From Thermohalobaculum sp039030715 (lineage in GTDB: Bacteria > Pseudomonadota > Alphaproteobacteria > Rhodobacterales > Rhodobacteraceae): a stretch of 64,000 bases of DNA. A model generated the notes under the pieces. The model did not search any database. It worked only from the letters and a program-made list of their open reading frames with translations, and had not been told where the DNA came from. Positions 7,764 through 16,247 of the stretch are shown in pieces. Position 1 is the first letter of the stretch. Each line of letters opens with the position of its first letter. The stretch is taken from assembly GCA_039030715.1 (NCBI GenBank), contig JBCCDU010000007.1, positions 1-64,000 of the forward strand, in the 5' to 3' direction. A program made the position numbers and the translations under genes.

Positions 7764-8951
7764 TCATGCCACGGTCCGCGCCGCAAATCCGATGGCCAGC
7801 ATTCCGATCAGCGCGAAACCGGCCGTTGCCACCAGCACCAAATCATAGCCGCCGACCTGCCAGATCAGGGCGCCCAGGAAGGGCGCGATGGCAAAGCCGG
7901 CCAGATAGGGCAGGGCCAGCCAGCTCAGCACCCCGGCAATCCCTTTGCGGCCCAAAAGCTCCGTCACCACGACGGGTTTCATGATGGAAATCAGGCCATA
8001 GGCGGCCCCCTGGACTGCGACGGCGACAAAAATCAGCGTGGGCATCTGATGGCCCAGCAGCAGGATGCCGGCGGCGCTTGCGGTTCCCGCAAAGGCAAGC
8101 AGGGTGAGGGTCAGGCTGGCCGTGTTCGCCGCGAAAAGCGTCATCGCCAAGCGCCCGGCCACCTGCATCGGTCCGATCAGCGATGCGGCCAGAATGGCCG
8201 TGGCCGGTGCAATCGCACGATCGTCCAACAGGGGCAGCAGATGGGTCAGCAATATGCCGTGATTGAGGGCGATCATCGGGAAGGCCAGGGCGAGCAGCCC
8301 GATGGTCCGCTTGCGCCGCGGGGCTTCGCGGATGGTGGCGGCTTTATCCGGTGTGGCGGCGGTGGGTATGCTGCGCGCCTCCACCATCCGCGCCCCGATA
8401 TAGGATGCGGGAGCCGCAACCAGGCAGGTGACCAGCGCAAAGCACCAGGCCGCGAAGCGCCAGTCATGCAGGGCGGTCAGCGCCGCGCCGCCCGCGAAAG
8501 CGAAGGTCGAGGCCAGACCCGCAACCAATGTGATCGTGGTGATGGCGCCGCGCGCGCCGGTGCCGCGTGCCCGGCTGACCAGCGCAAAGCAAGGCTCGTA
8601 AAGCGCACCCGCTTGGCAGAGCCCGATCAGTACCCAGAACAGATAGAACTCCATCAGCCGCCCGGCCGTGGGGAGGAGCGCGACCAACATGCCGCCCAAA
8701 GCGGTGCTGAGCCCCAGCAGCAATGGACCCTTGCCAGCCTCGATCAGGCGTCCAGCAATCGGGGCAGCAAGGGCAGAGGCCAGGACGGCAAGGGTCAGCG
8801 CCAGGGTGAGCTGAGGTTTGGTCCAGCCCAGATCCCCCTCCCACGTCAGAAACAGCGCAGCGAAGAGATAGTAAAGCCCGGCCCAGGCGAAAGTTTGGCC
8901 TATGGCGAGGAGCGCGATGGGCGCCCGATCCGCGATGCGGGACGTGGGCAT
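7764..8951 (-). CDS. MFS transporter
   Basis: 395 residues, about twelve hydrophobic segments. The start MPTSRIADRAP at 8951 is chosen because the sequence upstream in frame does not fit the family; the first helix is IALLAIGQTFAWAGLYYLF. The loop AAPIAGRLIEAGKGPLLLGLS matches the conserved loop between TM2 and TM3 of the major facilitator superfamily, and a long charged loop (about 185-210) joins the two halves. Substrate cannot be predicted; no neighbouring enzymes suggest one. Confidence 0.85.
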   Translation of the reverse strand: MPTSRIADRAPIALLAIGQTFAWAGLYYLFAALFLTWEGDLGWTKPQLTLALTLAVLASALAAPIAGRLIEAGKGPLLLGLSTALGGMLVALLPTAGRLMEFYLFWVLIGLCQAGALYEPCFALVSRARGTGARGAITTITLVAGLASTFAFAGGAALTALHDWRFAAWCFALVTCLVAAPASYIGARMVEARSIPTAATPDKAATIREAPRRKRTIGLLALAFPMIALNHGILLTHLLPLLDDRAIAPATAILAASLIGPMQVAGRLAMTLFAANTASLTLTLLAFAGTASAAGILLLGHQMPTLIFVAVAVQGAAYGLISIMKPVVVTELLGRKGIAGVLSWLALPYLAGFAIAPFLGALIWQVGGYDLVLVATAGFALIGMLAIGFAARTVA

Positions 8952-9130
8952 GTAACTATAGTGCCGGAAAACAACCCGCGCGGGAAGGCGACGGGGAATG
9001 AGCCAGATTGGCACGATGATTACAGGGATGGAACATACATTCTCGAAATCGCAAAAAACGCCGCTCAAATTGCCTTATTTTAGTCGCAAGCGGGTGGGAT
9101 GGGTGATGTTCGAGTAGATTTAGCAGCGTT

Positions 9131-9153
9131 GTCCCGGCTTGTACGACCGGGAC
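9131..9153. repeat. Palindromic REP-like element
   Basis: GTCCCGG-CTTGTACGA-CCGGGAC, 7-bp perfect stem with a 9-base loop, in the leader of the rhodanese gene. It shares both arms and the CTTG loop start with the element at 18681-18701, a palindrome type that is scattered in many alphaproteobacterial genomes. Confidence 0.55.
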
Positions 9154-9198
9154 TTGCCAATGGGTCGAATGGCCTGGCGTTTTGAAAGGTGGTACGCG

Positions 9199-10065
9199 AT
9201 GGGGTTCCGTTTGGTTACGCTTGGGGTGGCGCTCGCCCTGTCCGTCTGCTTCGCGAACGATGCGACGGCAAAGCGCGAGTGGAGCCGCCTGATGAACCCC
9301 GAGCAGGCCGTCGCAGCCATGCGTGTGCCGGGCCTGCGTATCGTCGATATCCGCCATCGCAAGCTGGGTTTCGTCCGCGGTCATATCCCCGGATCGGTTT
9401 CAATGCCATTCTGGTCCTGGCGTGGGCCGCGTGGCAATGCGGGCCGCCCGCCCAGCGAAGCGGATCTGAGTGCCATGGTGAGCGAAGCGGGGCTGAATCT
9501 GGATGACCAGATCCTGATCGTGCATAGCGGCTTGAACGAAGCCTCGTTCGCCGGCGCGGCCTGGGTCTATTGGGTGATGAAGAGCAGTGGCTTCGCCGAG
9601 ATTGCCATCCTGGATGGCGGCATCCGGGCCTGGAAGGCCGCCGGCGGTGCGGTTACCAAGAAGACCAGTGCCTTTGCCCCGACGAGAATCGAGGTCACAT
9701 TCGACACTACCTGGCTGGCCAGTACCGATGAGGTCGAGCAGATCACCAGCGGCAACAGCGCCGGGACGTTACTGGATGCGCGGGCCGACGAAGTGCAGGA
9801 CACCCGCACGATCTCGGGCGCCATGTCCTATGCCATGACCCGGCTTCTGGAGCCCTCGCGCCAGAAGGCCCTGACACCGCTGGATACGTTGGAGAAGCTT
9901 AAGAACGCTCCGATCAACTGGCAGGCCGAGAACGTCGTCACGTTCTGCAACAACGGGATGCAGGGCGCCGCCACCTGGTTCATGGCGTCGGAAATCGCCG
10001 GTATTCGGAATGTGAAGCTCTATGCCGAGTCGCTGGCGGGCTGGATGCAGCGGCCGAGTAACTGA
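9199..10065 (+). CDS. Exported two-domain rhodanese-like sulfurtransferase
   Basis: 288 residues from the ATG at 9199 (AAAGGTGG ribosome site just upstream), with a signal peptide GFRLVTLGVALALSVCFANDATA. Two rhodanese domains follow. The N-terminal one has the fold motif VDIRHRKLGFVRGHIPGSVSMPF but its active loop (VHSGLNEASFAG) has no cysteine; the C-terminal one keeps LLDARADEVQ and an active-site Cys in FCNNGMQGAATWF. This is the usual split of inactive and active halves in thiosulfate/mercaptopyruvate sulfurtransferases. Periplasmic location makes thiosulfate or sulfide handling plausible. Confidence 0.85.
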   Translation: MGFRLVTLGVALALSVCFANDATAKREWSRLMNPEQAVAAMRVPGLRIVDIRHRKLGFVRGHIPGSVSMPFWSWRGPRGNAGRPPSEADLSAMVSEAGLNLDDQILIVHSGLNEASFAGAAWVYWVMKSSGFAEIAILDGGIRAWKAAGGAVTKKTSAFAPTRIEVTFDTTWLASTDEVEQITSGNSAGTLLDARADEVQDTRTISGAMSYAMTRLLEPSRQKALTPLDTLEKLKNAPINWQAENVVTFCNNGMQGAATWFMASEIAGIRNVKLYAESLAGWMQRPSN

Positions 10066-10067
10066 GC

Positions 10068-10514
10068 TCAGACCGCGTCGGCCGCATCGAACGCCGCAAG
10101 GACGGCGTCCCAGGCCAGCAGGATCGAGGCGTGGCGGTTCTTATAGTCGCGCGCCGGGCGCAGGTTTTCCAAATCCTGGAACGGTGCGTCGGGTACAGGC
10201 CCGTCTTGCTTGATCAGTGCGTTCAACTGATCGCGCCCCTGTTGCAGGGTCGTGCGATCGCAGCCGATCACCGAAGCCGATAGGACCGAGGCCGAGGATT
10301 GGCCAAGCGCGCAGGCCTTCACATCCTGGGCGAAATCGCTGACGCGCCCATCGGCGAGGCACACATCCACCGTAATGGTCGAGCCGCAGAGCGGCGAGCG
10401 TTTCATCGCGGTGCCATGAGGCGCATCCAGCCGCCCGATCCGAGAAATCCCCGCCGCCAGCGCAAGAATACGCTCGGAGTAAAGCTTCATCAGATCTTGT
10501 TCGATGGCGCTCAT
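10068..10514 (-). CDS. IscU/SufU-like iron-sulfur cluster scaffold protein
   Basis: 148 residues starting MSAIEQDLMKLYSERILALA at 10514 (GGAGG ribosome site). Two cysteines match scaffold ligands: RSPLCGSTI (about 45) and VKACALGQSSASV (about 71). The third ligand cysteine found in IscU (RIKCATLAW-type) is absent; the region reads RDYKNRHASILLAWDAV, with His nearby. This variant is common in alphaproteobacterial scaffold-like proteins and may bind clusters differently or act as a carrier. It lies apart from the suf operon and is divergent from hisI with an 78-base gap. Confidence 0.8.
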   Translation of the reverse strand: MSAIEQDLMKLYSERILALAAGISRIGRLDAPHGTAMKRSPLCGSTITVDVCLADGRVSDFAQDVKACALGQSSASVLSASVIGCDRTTLQQGRDQLNALIKQDGPVPDAPFQDLENLRPARDYKNRHASILLAWDAVLAAFDAADAV

Positions 10515-10592
10515 CGCAGCCTCCTGACCGTCTTTGAGGGTAGATAGCGTCACAAGGCCCGCTATAAAAGCCCGAAAGCGCAAGCGTACAGG

Positions 10593-10967
10593 ATGCCGCC
10601 CATGCCCGCCCCACGGTTCTCCCTCGACACGGTGAAGTTCGACGACAAGGGGTTGATCCCCGCGATTGCGCAGTGCCACGCGACGGGCGAGGTCCTGATG
10701 ATGGCGTGGATGAATGCCGAGAGCCTGGCCGAGACGATCGCGACGGGGCAGGTTACCTACTGGTCTCGCTCGCGCGCTCAGCTTTGGCGCAAGGGCGAGA
10801 CCTCGGGCCATGTCCAGCGCCTGGTGGATCTGCGGATCGACTGCGACCGCGATTGCCTGCTGATGCAGGTCGACCAGACCGGCCCTGCCTGCCACACCAA
10901 CCGGCGGAGCTGCTTTTACACCGCGATCCGCGGGGGCGAGGAAATCGAACTCTCGCAGCCGGAATGA
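10593..10967 (+). CDS. hisI: Phosphoribosyl-AMP cyclohydrolase
   Basis: 124 residues, the normal length for a stand-alone HisI. It opens the ring of phosphoribosyl-AMP in histidine synthesis. Diagnostic motifs are VLMMAWMNAESLAETI, VTYWSRSRAQLWRKGETSGH and the metal-binding DCDRDCLLMQVDQTGPACHT, with Cys and Asp that bind Zn and Mg. Start may be the ATG at 10593 or at 10602. It overlaps the next gene by ATGA at 10964-10967, so the two are translationally coupled. Confidence 0.95.
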   Translation: MPPMPAPRFSLDTVKFDDKGLIPAIAQCHATGEVLMMAWMNAESLAETIATGQVTYWSRSRAQLWRKGETSGHVQRLVDLRIDCDRDCLLMQVDQTGPACHTNRRSCFYTAIRGGEEIELSQPE

Positions 10968-12049
10968 GGGCGACGCCCCCCTGGTCGGAGCGATTGTCGC
11001 GCCGTTCCCTTAAACGGATCGCGCTGGGCCTGGCCATCGGCGGTGTCGGAGGGTTCGTCGCCGACGCCGCGCATGTGCCGCTGGCCTGGATGCTGGGGCC
11101 ATTGTTCTTCACCATGGCAGCTTCGCTGGGCGGGCTGCCGGTGGAGGTGCCGACCTGGTTGCGGGTCTATTTCCTTGTTCTGGTGGGATTTTTCCTCGGT
11201 GAGAGCTTCGATCATCTGACGCCCGATGAACTGGTACGCTGGCCCGTCTCGCTGCTGGGGGCGGTGATCTATGTGCCGGTCGCGGGGGGAATTGCCTATA
11301 TCTTCTATCGGCATCTGGCGCGCGAGAGCCGGGCGACGGCGATCTGCGAGGCGACCCCGGGCGGGCTGAGCGCCGTGGTGATGCTGGCCTCCAGCATGGG
11401 GGCGGACGAGCGGGCCGTGGCGCTGAGCCAATCCTTGCGGCTTTCGGTCGTCATCCTGCTGGCGCCCTTCATCGCCTTCGGGCTGCTGGGGCTGCCGCAG
11501 CCCGATGACGCGCTGTTTGCCGAGCAGCAGCTTATCTCGCCCACCGGTTTCGTCATTCTGTTGGCGTCGTCGGTGGTGGGCATCTTCGTGCTGGGCAGGA
11601 CGGGCCTGCCGATGCCAAGCCTGGTCGCGCCGATCTTCGTTTCGGCCCTGTTGCGGATGAGCGGGATCGTCGAAGGCGCGCTGCCCCACTGGCTGATCGA
11701 AATTGCGCTGGTGGTCATGGGTGCCTCCATCGGATCGCGCTTTGCGGGTGTTACATTGGCGCGCTGGTTGGGGATTGCCGGCGTGACGTTGATGGGAACG
11801 CTGATCCTGATGGCGGTTTCGGCCGTGCTGGCGGTGCTGGTGGCGGAGCTGACCGGCCTGGGCCTGATGGCCTTGCTGCTGGCCTATGCCCCGGGTGGCG
11901 TGGCCGAGATGAGCCTGATCGCCCTGGCCATCGATGTTGACCCCGCATTCGTTGCGGTTCATCACGTCCTGCGCATCACCTTCATTTTGATGATGTTTCC
12001 GATCTTCGCGGCCTGGCTGAGCCGTGTGTCCGGGCCGCCGGATCGATAG
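10964..12049 (+). CDS. AbrB-family (PF05145) membrane protein
   Basis: 361 residues, about ten membrane helices. The ATG at 10964 overlaps the hisI stop. Repeated blocks IGGVGGFVADAAHVPLAWMLGPLFFTM (N-terminal half) and the later GLPMPSLVAPIFVSALL, TPGGLSAVVMLASSMGADERAVALSQSLRL and YAPGGVAEMSLIALAIDVDPAFVAVHHVLRI show the internal duplication of this family. Members are often mislabelled 'ammonia monooxygenase' or 'transcriptional regulator'; the sequence shows an inner-membrane protein, probably a transporter of unknown substrate. Confidence 0.8.
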   Translation: MRATPPWSERLSRRSLKRIALGLAIGGVGGFVADAAHVPLAWMLGPLFFTMAASLGGLPVEVPTWLRVYFLVLVGFFLGESFDHLTPDELVRWPVSLLGAVIYVPVAGGIAYIFYRHLARESRATAICEATPGGLSAVVMLASSMGADERAVALSQSLRLSVVILLAPFIAFGLLGLPQPDDALFAEQQLISPTGFVILLASSVVGIFVLGRTGLPMPSLVAPIFVSALLRMSGIVEGALPHWLIEIALVVMGASIGSRFAGVTLARWLGIAGVTLMGTLILMAVSAVLAVLVAELTGLGLMALLLAYAPGGVAEMSLIALAIDVDPAFVAVHHVLRITFILMMFPIFAAWLSRVSGPPDR

Positions 12050-12151
12050 GAATTTCCGATCATTTCGGCGATTCCTTGAAAGCTGCGCCCATCGCCTCCT
12101 TATCTCTTGCAGAACGGGTTCTGCCCAACACATGCAATGACGGAGAGAGGA

Positions 12152-13051
12152 ATGGCGACGTTTAATGGCGGTGATGGCCCCAACCAACTGACGGGCACCC
12201 CGGGATCGGATTTGATCCGCGGCTTCGATGGCGACGATATCCTCAGCGGCCTCGGTGGGGCGGATACGGTCGATGGCGGCGATGGCGATGACGTCCTGCG
12301 CGGGGGCGCTGGCAATGACCGGGTCATTGGCGGTGACGGTATGGACGAGCTGTTCGGCGGAAACGGGAACGACATCCTCACCGATGACGACGGCAATGAC
12401 CGGCTGTTTGGGGGAGTGGGCAACGATACCCTGTCGGCAGGCGATGGCAATGACAGGCTAGACGGTGGCCGCGGTGCCGACCGGCTGACCGGCGGCGAGG
12501 GCAACGACTGGATGAATGGCGGTATCGACCGCGATATCCTCTATGGCGGCGAAGGCCGCGACGAGATGCTGGGCGGGCGCGGCAATGACAGCCTGTTCGG
12601 CGGCGAGGGCAATGATTTCCTCAACGGTCAGGTTGGTGCCGATATCCTGGTGGGCGGTGACGGGAATGACGAGATCCTGGGCGGACACGGTATGGACCGG
12701 CTGACCGGTGGCGACGGCAATGACGATCTTTACGGTGGAGCGGCCGCCGACAATCTGGCCGGGGGCGACGGTCGCGACCTGCTGGACGGCGGGCTTGGAA
12801 ATGACATAGTGAGCGGTGGGGATGGGGCAGATACCTTCGTGTTCTTCCGCGGCCAGGATATCTTCACCGATTTCGAAAGCGGCCAGGACAAGATCGATTT
12901 CTCGACCTTCTTCCGGGCCAATACGTTCCAAGACGTGCTGGACGCAGCAGCCGAGCGGGGCAACGACACGGTGCTGACTTTCGTCGGGCATTCGGTGACG
13001 TTGGAGGATGTCTCGGTCGACGATCTCGCCCGCGGCGACTTTCTGTTTTGA
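12152..13051 (+). CDS. RTX calcium-binding protein consisting almost only of nonapeptide repeats
   Basis: 299 residues from the ATG at 12152 (GGAGAGAGGA ribosome site). From residue 16 to 231 it is 24 consecutive GGxGxDxux nonapeptides without a linker, which fold as a calcium beta-roll. The tail (FVFFRGQDIFTDFESGQDKIDFSTF, ending VSVDDLARGDFLF) matches the C-terminal secretion region of serralysin-type RTX proteins, so export by a type I system is likely; no such system is in the window. No N-terminal signal peptide and no enzymatic domain. May be a surface or matrix protein. Confidence 0.9.
   Translation: MATFNGGDGPNQLTGTPGSDLIRGFDGDDILSGLGGADTVDGGDGDDVLRGGAGNDRVIGGDGMDELFGGNGNDILTDDDGNDRLFGGVGNDTLSAGDGNDRLDGGRGADRLTGGEGNDWMNGGIDRDILYGGEGRDEMLGGRGNDSLFGGEGNDFLNGQVGADILVGGDGNDEILGGHGMDRLTGGDGNDDLYGGAAADNLAGGDGRDLLDGGLGNDIVSGGDGADTFVFFRGQDIFTDFESGQDKIDFSTFFRANTFQDVLDAAAERGNDTVLTFVGHSVTLEDVSVDDLARGDFLF
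12197..12844 (+). repeat. 27-bp-period coding repeat (24 RTX nonapeptides)
   Basis: Each unit encodes one nonapeptide such as GDGNDRLDG. The units are in-frame, diverged at the DNA level and uninterrupted over 648 bases. This is a protein repeat, not a CRISPR array: there are no spacers. Confidence 0.9.
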
Positions 13052-13069
13052 CGCGCGTGGGGCCGCGCG
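13052..13069. terminator. Possible hairpin between convergent genes
   Basis: CGCGCG-TGGGGC-CGCGCG, 6-bp stem, directly after the RTX stop and 3 bases before the end of tyrS. The location between convergent genes suggests a bidirectional terminator, but there is no T tract and the simple GC composition could give this by chance. Confidence 0.3.
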
Positions 13070-13072
13070 CCG

Positions 13073-14314
13073 TCAGCCGAGCCGTGCCAGGGCGTGGCGC
13101 TTCTTGCCAGCGGTCAGCTTGACCGGCTCGGCAAACCGGTCCGGCCCCAGCATCAGACCCGCGTCACTGACTGTCTGGTCGTCGATCTGGGCGCCACCAC
13201 CGGTGATCAGGCGCTTGGCCTCCTTGCCCGAACCTGCGAGCCCTGCCTTCAGGAACAGTTGCGCCGCCGAAATCCCAGACTCGCCGAAGTCCTGAGGCGA
13301 GAGCGTCACAGTCGGCAGATCCGCGCTGGCGCCACCGGCCTCGAAGGTTTCGCGTGCCGTGGTCGCGGCCTTGTCCGCTTCGGCCCGACCGTGGGCGAGC
13401 GCGGTCACCTCGTTGGCGAGCCGGATCTTGGCCTCGTTGATCTCCTGCCCCTCCAGCGCCTCCAGCCGGGCCACTTCATCCAGCGGCAGTTCGGTGTAGA
13501 GGCGCAGGAAGCGGCCCACATCCGCATCCATCGTGTTGCGCCAGAATTGCCAGAAGTCATAAGGCGACAGCATATCCGCGTTCAGCCAGACAGCGCCGGA
13601 GGCCGACTTGCCCATTTTCGAACCGTCCGCCTTGGTCAGTAGCGGCGAGGTCAGGCCGAAGACCTGGGTGTCGCTCATCCGCCGGGTCAGTTCGATCCCG
13701 TTGACGATATTGCCCCATTGGTCCGAGCCGCCCATCTGCAACAGGCAGCCATGGCGCCGGTTCAGTTCCATGAAGTCATAAGCCTGCAGGATCATGTAGT
13801 TGAATTCGAGGAAGCTTAGCGACTGCTCGCGGTCGAGACGGCTTTTCACGCTCTCGAAGCTCAGCATCCGGTTGACGCTGAAGTAGCGGCCCACATCGCG
13901 CAGGAAGGGCAGATATTCCAGCCCGTCCAGCCAGTCGGCATTGTTCACCATCTCGGCCGCGCCGAAGTCGACATAATTCGCAAAAATGCCTTTGATCCCA
14001 GCGATATTCGCCGCGATCTGGTCATCGGACATCAGGCTGCGTTCATCCGCGCGGAAGCTCGGATCGCCCACTTTCGATGTCCCGCCGCCCATCAATACGA
14101 TCGGCCGGTGCCCGGTCCTTTGCAGCCAGCGCAGCATCATGATCTGGATCAGCGAGCCTACATGCAGCGAGGTCGCCGTCGCATCGAAGCCGATATACCC
14201 CGGAACCGAGCCCGCCCGCAGGGCGGCATCCAAGCCCCCCATATCCGTGCAATCGGCGAGGAAGCCCCGCTCGATCATCACCTGCAAAAACTCCGATTTC
14301 GACTGGTCGGTCAT
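13073..14314 (-). CDS. tyrS: Tyrosyl-tRNA synthetase
   Basis: 413 residues starting MTDQSKSEFLQ. Class I signature motifs are present: the HIGH equivalent HVGS at residues 51-54 (in FDATATSLHVGSL) and KMSKS as KMGKS (DGSKMGKSASG). Tyrosine pocket blocks NYMILQAYDF and QMGGSDQWGNI are intact, and an S4 RNA-binding domain ends the protein (LFLKAGLAGSGKEAKRLITGGG). It charges tRNA-Tyr. Divergent from anmK with 57 bases between, an arrangement common in alphaproteobacteria. Confidence 0.97.
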   Translation of the reverse strand: MTDQSKSEFLQVMIERGFLADCTDMGGLDAALRAGSVPGYIGFDATATSLHVGSLIQIMMLRWLQRTGHRPIVLMGGGTSKVGDPSFRADERSLMSDDQIAANIAGIKGIFANYVDFGAAEMVNNADWLDGLEYLPFLRDVGRYFSVNRMLSFESVKSRLDREQSLSFLEFNYMILQAYDFMELNRRHGCLLQMGGSDQWGNIVNGIELTRRMSDTQVFGLTSPLLTKADGSKMGKSASGAVWLNADMLSPYDFWQFWRNTMDADVGRFLRLYTELPLDEVARLEALEGQEINEAKIRLANEVTALAHGRAEADKAATTARETFEAGGASADLPTVTLSPQDFGESGISAAQLFLKAGLAGSGKEAKRLITGGGAQIDDQTVSDAGLMLGPDRFAEPVKLTAGKKRHALARLG

Positions 14315-14371
14315 GACACGCTCTCCTATGGTCGCGCGGAGATAGCGCGGGCAGGGTGGAAAGGGAAGAGG

Positions 14372-15526
14372 ATGTCGCAAGATCCCGAGTGGGCCCTCGG
14401 CTTCATGACCGGTACGTCGATGGACGGGGTCGACTGTGCGTTTGTGAGAACTGATGGCCATCGAATCTTCGACTTTGGCCCCACGCGCTCATATGCCTTT
14501 TCATCTCATGATCGGATGATTTTGGTCAACGCGGCCGCTAGAGCACGGCAGAGCGTCGAGTCTCCCGACGATCTCTACGTTGCGATGCAGCAGCGTGAGG
14601 CCGTAGAGGGGTTCCATGACTTTTTTCCGGGTGTTTATCATGTTCTCGATGAGGCAATAGTCTGCTCGGGCGATGGATTTTCGTTCGCCAAAATCATTGG
14701 AGTCCACGGACAAACGCTCGTGCATGCTCCGGACGAACGGCTATCCCTTCAGCTCTTTGATCCGGGAAGGCTTGGCGCCGCGACGAATTCGAATATTGTC
14801 TACGATTTCAGGACTGACGACATCAAAGCTGGAGGGCAAGGTGCCCCGCTGGCGCCCTTCTTTCACTTTGCTCTTTCGAAGCGTATCGGGTCGCAAGAAC
14901 CGCTCGCCTTTCTCAACATCGGCGGTGTGGCGAATGTCACCTGGGTCAATCCATCAAAAGAGGTGCCGGAAGAGCCTGGCGCTCTGCTTGCCTTCGATAC
15001 CGGGCCGGGAAATGCTTTGATAGACGACTGGATGCAGGGCCGGGTGGCGGAGGCGATGGATCGGGACGGGGCAGCGGCGTCGGCGGGCCGCGTGCAACGC
15101 GAGCGGTTGGGGTCGAATGCGGCGCGGGCTTATCTCGATCGCGTGCCGCCTAAGTCTCTGGACCGGAACGACTTTGCTGCTGTTTTCGGCCAGATGGAGG
15201 GATTGTCGGTCGAGGATGGCGCCGCCACCCTCACCGCCTTTACCGTGGATTGCGTGGTTGAGAGCCTGCATCATATGCCCAGCCCGGCCACCCGGTGGCT
15301 GGTCTGTGGGGGCGGGCGGCGCAATCGCACCATGATGGGGATGCTGGCGGAGCGGCTTGATGCACCTGTCGAGCCGGTGGAGGCGGTGGGACTGGATGGC
15401 GATATGCTGGAAGCGCAGGCCTTCGCCTATCTCGCCGTTCGGGTCTTGCGGGGACTGCCGACCTCCGCCCCCTCGACCACCGGCTGTCTGGAACCGGTCT
15501 GCGGCGGGCGGATCCACGTGCCCTGA
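14372..15526 (+). CDS. anmK: Anhydro-N-acetylmuramic acid kinase
   Basis: 384 residues from the ATG at 14372 (GGGAAGAGG upstream). It phosphorylates 1,6-anhydro-MurNAc during recycling of peptidoglycan. Motifs: GFMTGTSMDGVDCAFV (11-26, phosphate loop), VHGQTLVHAP, LNIGGVANVTWV, FDTGPGNALIDDWM and VCGGGRRN. The first half (about 14420-14900) is visibly AT-richer than the second half; my count gives 48 % G+C for 14461-14520 and for 14641-14700, while neighbouring genes sit well above 60 %. The frame is intact. Confidence 0.95.
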   Translation: MSQDPEWALGFMTGTSMDGVDCAFVRTDGHRIFDFGPTRSYAFSSHDRMILVNAAARARQSVESPDDLYVAMQQREAVEGFHDFFPGVYHVLDEAIVCSGDGFSFAKIIGVHGQTLVHAPDERLSLQLFDPGRLGAATNSNIVYDFRTDDIKAGGQGAPLAPFFHFALSKRIGSQEPLAFLNIGGVANVTWVNPSKEVPEEPGALLAFDTGPGNALIDDWMQGRVAEAMDRDGAAASAGRVQRERLGSNAARAYLDRVPPKSLDRNDFAAVFGQMEGLSVEDGAATLTAFTVDCVVESLHHMPSPATRWLVCGGGRRNRTMMGMLAERLDAPVEPVEAVGLDGDMLEAQAFAYLAVRVLRGLPTSAPSTTGCLEPVCGGRIHVP

Positions 15527-15531
15527 CCTAT

Positions 15532-15555
15532 CCGCAGCGCAGCGGGGCGCTGCGG
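15532..15555. terminator. Strong hairpin between convergent anmK and the peroxiredoxin-like gene
   Basis: CCGCAGCGC-AGCGGG-GCGCTGCGG: perfect 9-bp stem, 6-base loop, starting 6 bases after the anmK stop and 24 bases from the end of the facing gene. No T run follows, so it may terminate weakly or work as an RNA-stabilising stem. The GGGACCTCT that follows is also found after the palindrome at 18681. Confidence 0.5.
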
Positions 15556-15578
15556 ACCTGGGACCTCTACTTGATGTC

Positions 15579-16103
15579 TCAGGCGGCCTTGGTTAGGTCG
15601 CCGCGCGCGGGATAGTCGTTCTCGACCACGAATTTCAGTCCGCCCAAGAGCTTGCCGAAATCGGGTCGGGTGAAGGGCGCGCTCTGCGTTTGGGCAAAGA
15701 ACACCGTCCCATCAGGCCGGATCACGAAAAGCCCAGGCTCGGCAAAGACCTCCGGCTCTTTCGAGCCCGCGCGGGCTGAAGAAATATAGAGATCCCAGGC
15801 GCGCGCATCCGCCTCCGCCAGACCATAACCGATGGCCAGCTTCTCGGTCGCCACTTCGGCATGGGTTGCCTCGGCGCGCTCCTGGCTGTCCATCGAAACG
15901 GTGACCACATCGATGCCCTGCTCGGCGGCCTGAGGCAGCAGCGCCTCGATTTCTTGCATGTAGGTCTTGCAGATCGGGCAGTGATGTCCGCGATAGAAGA
16001 CGACGATTGTGAAGTTCTGCGGATTGCGCTCCGCCAGGGTCCAGGTGCCGCCGGACAGCAAAGGAAAGCTCAGCGCGGGAGCCTTTTCACGGGGAAGGGG
16101 CAT
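15579..16103 (-). CDS. Peroxiredoxin-like (AhpC/TSA, thioredoxin-fold) protein
   Basis: 174 residues. The thioredoxin fold has the redox motif YRGHHCPICKTYM (CxxC at about residues 42-45) after a VVFYRG strand, then VVTVSMDSQERA and LFVIRPDGTVFFAQTQSAPFTRPDF. It belongs to the AhpC/TSA group, 'peroxiredoxin-like' type. Probable cytosolic peroxide or disulfide reductase; the partner is unknown. No signal peptide. Confidence 0.85.
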   Translation of the reverse strand: MPLPREKAPALSFPLLSGGTWTLAERNPQNFTIVVFYRGHHCPICKTYMQEIEALLPQAAEQGIDVVTVSMDSQERAEATHAEVATEKLAIGYGLAEADARAWDLYISSARAGSKEPEVFAEPGLFVIRPDGTVFFAQTQSAPFTRPDFGKLLGGLKFVVENDYPARGDLTKAA

Positions 16104-16247
16104 GGTGGGGTCTCCTCGATGCGGGTTAAAGGGATGCGGGCAAAAGGTAGCGCAGTGGAGTACGAGCCACCGCGCGTCATCACTCAGATAGGCATGCCTC
16201 CCGACGATGCGACCGCGCTCACAAACCCGTGTTCGCCGCCCGGTGCC

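Noticed and set aside
7584..9083. A long open frame antisense to the MFS transporter
   Set aside because: Composition is Gly/Arg/Gln-rich shadow of a high-GC gene in the opposite strand; no ribosome site or known domain, and the transporter frame is clear.
10916..12187. A 423-residue open frame antisense to the AbrB-type gene
   Set aside because: His/Gln/Arg-rich shadow translation with no recognisable domain; the forward gene has conserved membrane pattern.
12197..12844. Regular 27-base repeats resembling a CRISPR-like array
   Set aside because: They are in-frame RTX codons with no spacers between repeats and sequence diversity that follows the protein consensus.
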